Origin: Salinivenus iranica
GTDB lineage: Bacteria > Bacteroidota > Rhodothermia > Rhodothermales > Salinibacteraceae
Reading direction: 5' to 3'
Length of the DNA stretch: 64,000 nt
Assembly (NCBI GenBank): GCA_002894665.1
Contig: NCRB01000001.1
Location: 104,600-168,599, forward strand
Shown one piece after another: positions 63,295-64,000 of the stretch. Position 1 is the first letter of the stretch. Each line of letters starts with the position of its first letter. The notes beneath the pieces are model-generated. The model did no database searches, was not told the DNA's origin, and saw nothing but the letters and a program-made list of their open reading frames with translations. The translations under genes were made by a program, and so were the position numbers.

Positions 63295-63807
63295 GTGGAT
63301 AGCCTCTGGGCCAACATTTTTCGGTCGACGGAGGAGGACTCCGTGCACAATCTCCTCCGCAACATCCCGCTCTTCGACGGCCTCTCTCGGGGCGAGCTCT
63401 CGGGCATCGCGTCCGTCCTTCATCGACGGGAGTATGCCCCGGACGAGGTGCTCTTCCGCCAGGGGAATCCGGGCGTGGGCATGTACATCATCCGAGAGGG
63501 GGCGGTCGACATCGTCTATGAGCCGACCGGCGATACACTGGCGGAGCTCGAAGACGGGGATTTTCTGGGGGAACTGGCCCTTCTGAACGAATCGCCCCGC
63601 TCGGCGACCGCCATTGCCCGAGACTCCTCGATCTTGTACGGCCTCTATCGGCCGGATTTTCTGGGCCTTGTCGAGCAGGACACGGACCTGGGCGTACAAC
63701 TCCTCCTCCGCATGTCGCAGGTGATCAGCAAGCGCCTGATCCACGTCAACGATCAGGTGCAGGTCCTTCGCGAGCAGCTGGAGGAGAAGGATCCCCAGCG
63801 CGGATAG
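63295..63807 (+). CDS. Cyclic-nucleotide-binding domain protein
   Basis: A 170-residue protein that is essentially one cNMP-binding domain: NLLRNIPLFDGLSRGELSGI, a mid strand VLFRQGNPGVGMYIIREGAV, then FLGELALLNESPRSATAIAR, where GELALL and the Arg of PRSATA form the phosphate-binding cassette. A C-terminal helix (VNDQVQVLREQLEEKDP) ends it without a helix-turn-helix, so it is not a CRP-type regulator. The residues needed to bind cAMP or cGMP seem present. I prefer GTG 63295; TTG 63226 would add 23 residues without family features. Confidence 0.82.
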   Translation: MDSLWANIFRSTEEDSVHNLLRNIPLFDGLSRGELSGIASVLHRREYAPDEVLFRQGNPGVGMYIIREGAVDIVYEPTGDTLAELEDGDFLGELALLNESPRSATAIARDSSILYGLYRPDFLGLVEQDTDLGVQLLLRMSQVISKRLIHVNDQVQVLREQLEEKDPQRG

Positions 63808-63849
63808 GGAGGGGCCGGTGCGTACTTCGTTTTTGTTAGGGTTGTCGTT

Positions 63850-64000
63850 ATGCCGTCTCCCATCGATTCTGACTCGTCCCGGACGTTCCCTACGAATCGA
63901 GTGCTCCGGTGGGGACGCGTCGCGGTGCTGGGGGCGGGAATTGGCGGCCTCCTGTACATCTTCCGGGACCTTGCGCAGCTGGTGCTGGTGGCGGCGCTGC
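63850..64000 (+). CDS. N-terminus of a membrane protein, possibly AI-2E-type transporter (partial)
   Basis: From ATG 63850 the frame reads a polar 20-residue start (PSPIDSDSSRTFPTNRVLRW), then a hydrophobic stretch GRVAVLGAGIGGLLYIFRDL and AQLVLVAALL, and runs off the right end after 50 codons. An N-terminal RVLRW followed by paired helices with a central FRD is typical of AI-2E/PerM-family transporters, but too little is visible to be sure. It starts 42 bp after the cNMP-binding gene. Confidence 0.5.
   Translation, partial: MPSPIDSDSSRTFPTNRVLRWGRVAVLGAGIGGLLYIFRDLAQLVLVAAL

Overview
The window looks like chromosomal DNA of an extremely halophilic member of the Rhodothermota/Bacteroidota line, most likely Salinibacter or a close relative. 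I infer this from the high GC, the strongly acidic proteins (Asp/Glu-rich even in GAPDH, GatB and TpiA), a PorV-type outer-membrane protein, and start regions without clear Shine-Dalgarno sequences. No database was consulted. No phage, CRISPR array or rRNA operon is visible. One tRNA gene, one TPP riboswitch and one small inverted-repeat mobile element are.

Layout. 1-1.8 kb: gap-pgk glycolytic pair on the minus strand. 2.2-8.6 kb: TPR membrane protein, NtrC-type regulator, LolD-like ATPase, Lon-N-domain protein, metallo-hydrolase, an 83-residue protein that is only a histidine-kinase DHp domain, and a PorV-like protein. 8.8-21.6 kb: fatty-acid catabolism, with a TetR regulator, FadD, a FadN-type fused hydroxyacyl-CoA dehydrogenase/enoyl-CoA hydratase, FadA thiolase and long FadE. 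A lower-GC minus-strand islet of three lipoprotein genes (15.3-18.6 kb), one apparently decayed, sits between fadA and fadE. The same 13-bp palindrome lies upstream of both fadN and fadE, which suggests one regulon. 21.7-28.9 kb: Uma2-type protein, dienoyl-CoA-reductase-like SDR, an unknown gene, protoporphyrinogen oxidase, CsbD-like protein, acyl-CoA carboxylase beta subunit, OsmC and YkvA. 29-33.6 kb: hemolysin-III-type membrane protein, RNase-Z-like hydrolase, polyprenyl synthetase, and a binding-protein/permease pair of an iron or B12 importer. 33.9-39.6 kb: a second NtrC-type regulator with an altered GAFTGA loop, DeoC, and two overlapping aldehyde dehydrogenase genes of which the second lacks the catalytic half. 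39.7-46.1 kb: PLP decarboxylase, two FAD amine oxidases and thiO-thiS-thiG-thiE-thiD. 46.2-54.3 kb: tRNA-Arg, tricorn-like protease, a 242-bp MITE-like element, a MATE transporter, a TPP riboswitch directly upstream of an SDR gene, and an alpha-glucosidase. 54.4-64 kb: a large CheB-CheR-PAS-kinase fusion, DUF547 protein, GatB, a thioredoxin-fold lipoprotein without CxxC, a PmtA-like methyltransferase, TpiA, a cNMP-binding protein and the start of a membrane protein.

How parts work together. FadD, FadN, FadA, FadE and the SDR cover activation and the beta-oxidation cycle, and the carboxylase fits branched or odd-chain acyl-CoA. DeoC plus aldehyde dehydrogenase can turn deoxyribose-5-phosphate into glyceraldehyde-3-phosphate and acetate, feeding gap/pgk/tpi. 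The thiamin genes make the thiazole and join it to the pyrimidine, yet the visible TPP riboswitch controls a separate SDR gene.

The most unusual non-coding features are word-like repeats and inverted repeats in three spacers (13.97, 22.27 and 36.36-36.58 kb), the riboswitch-SDR pair, the fad operator set, and the MITE-like element.
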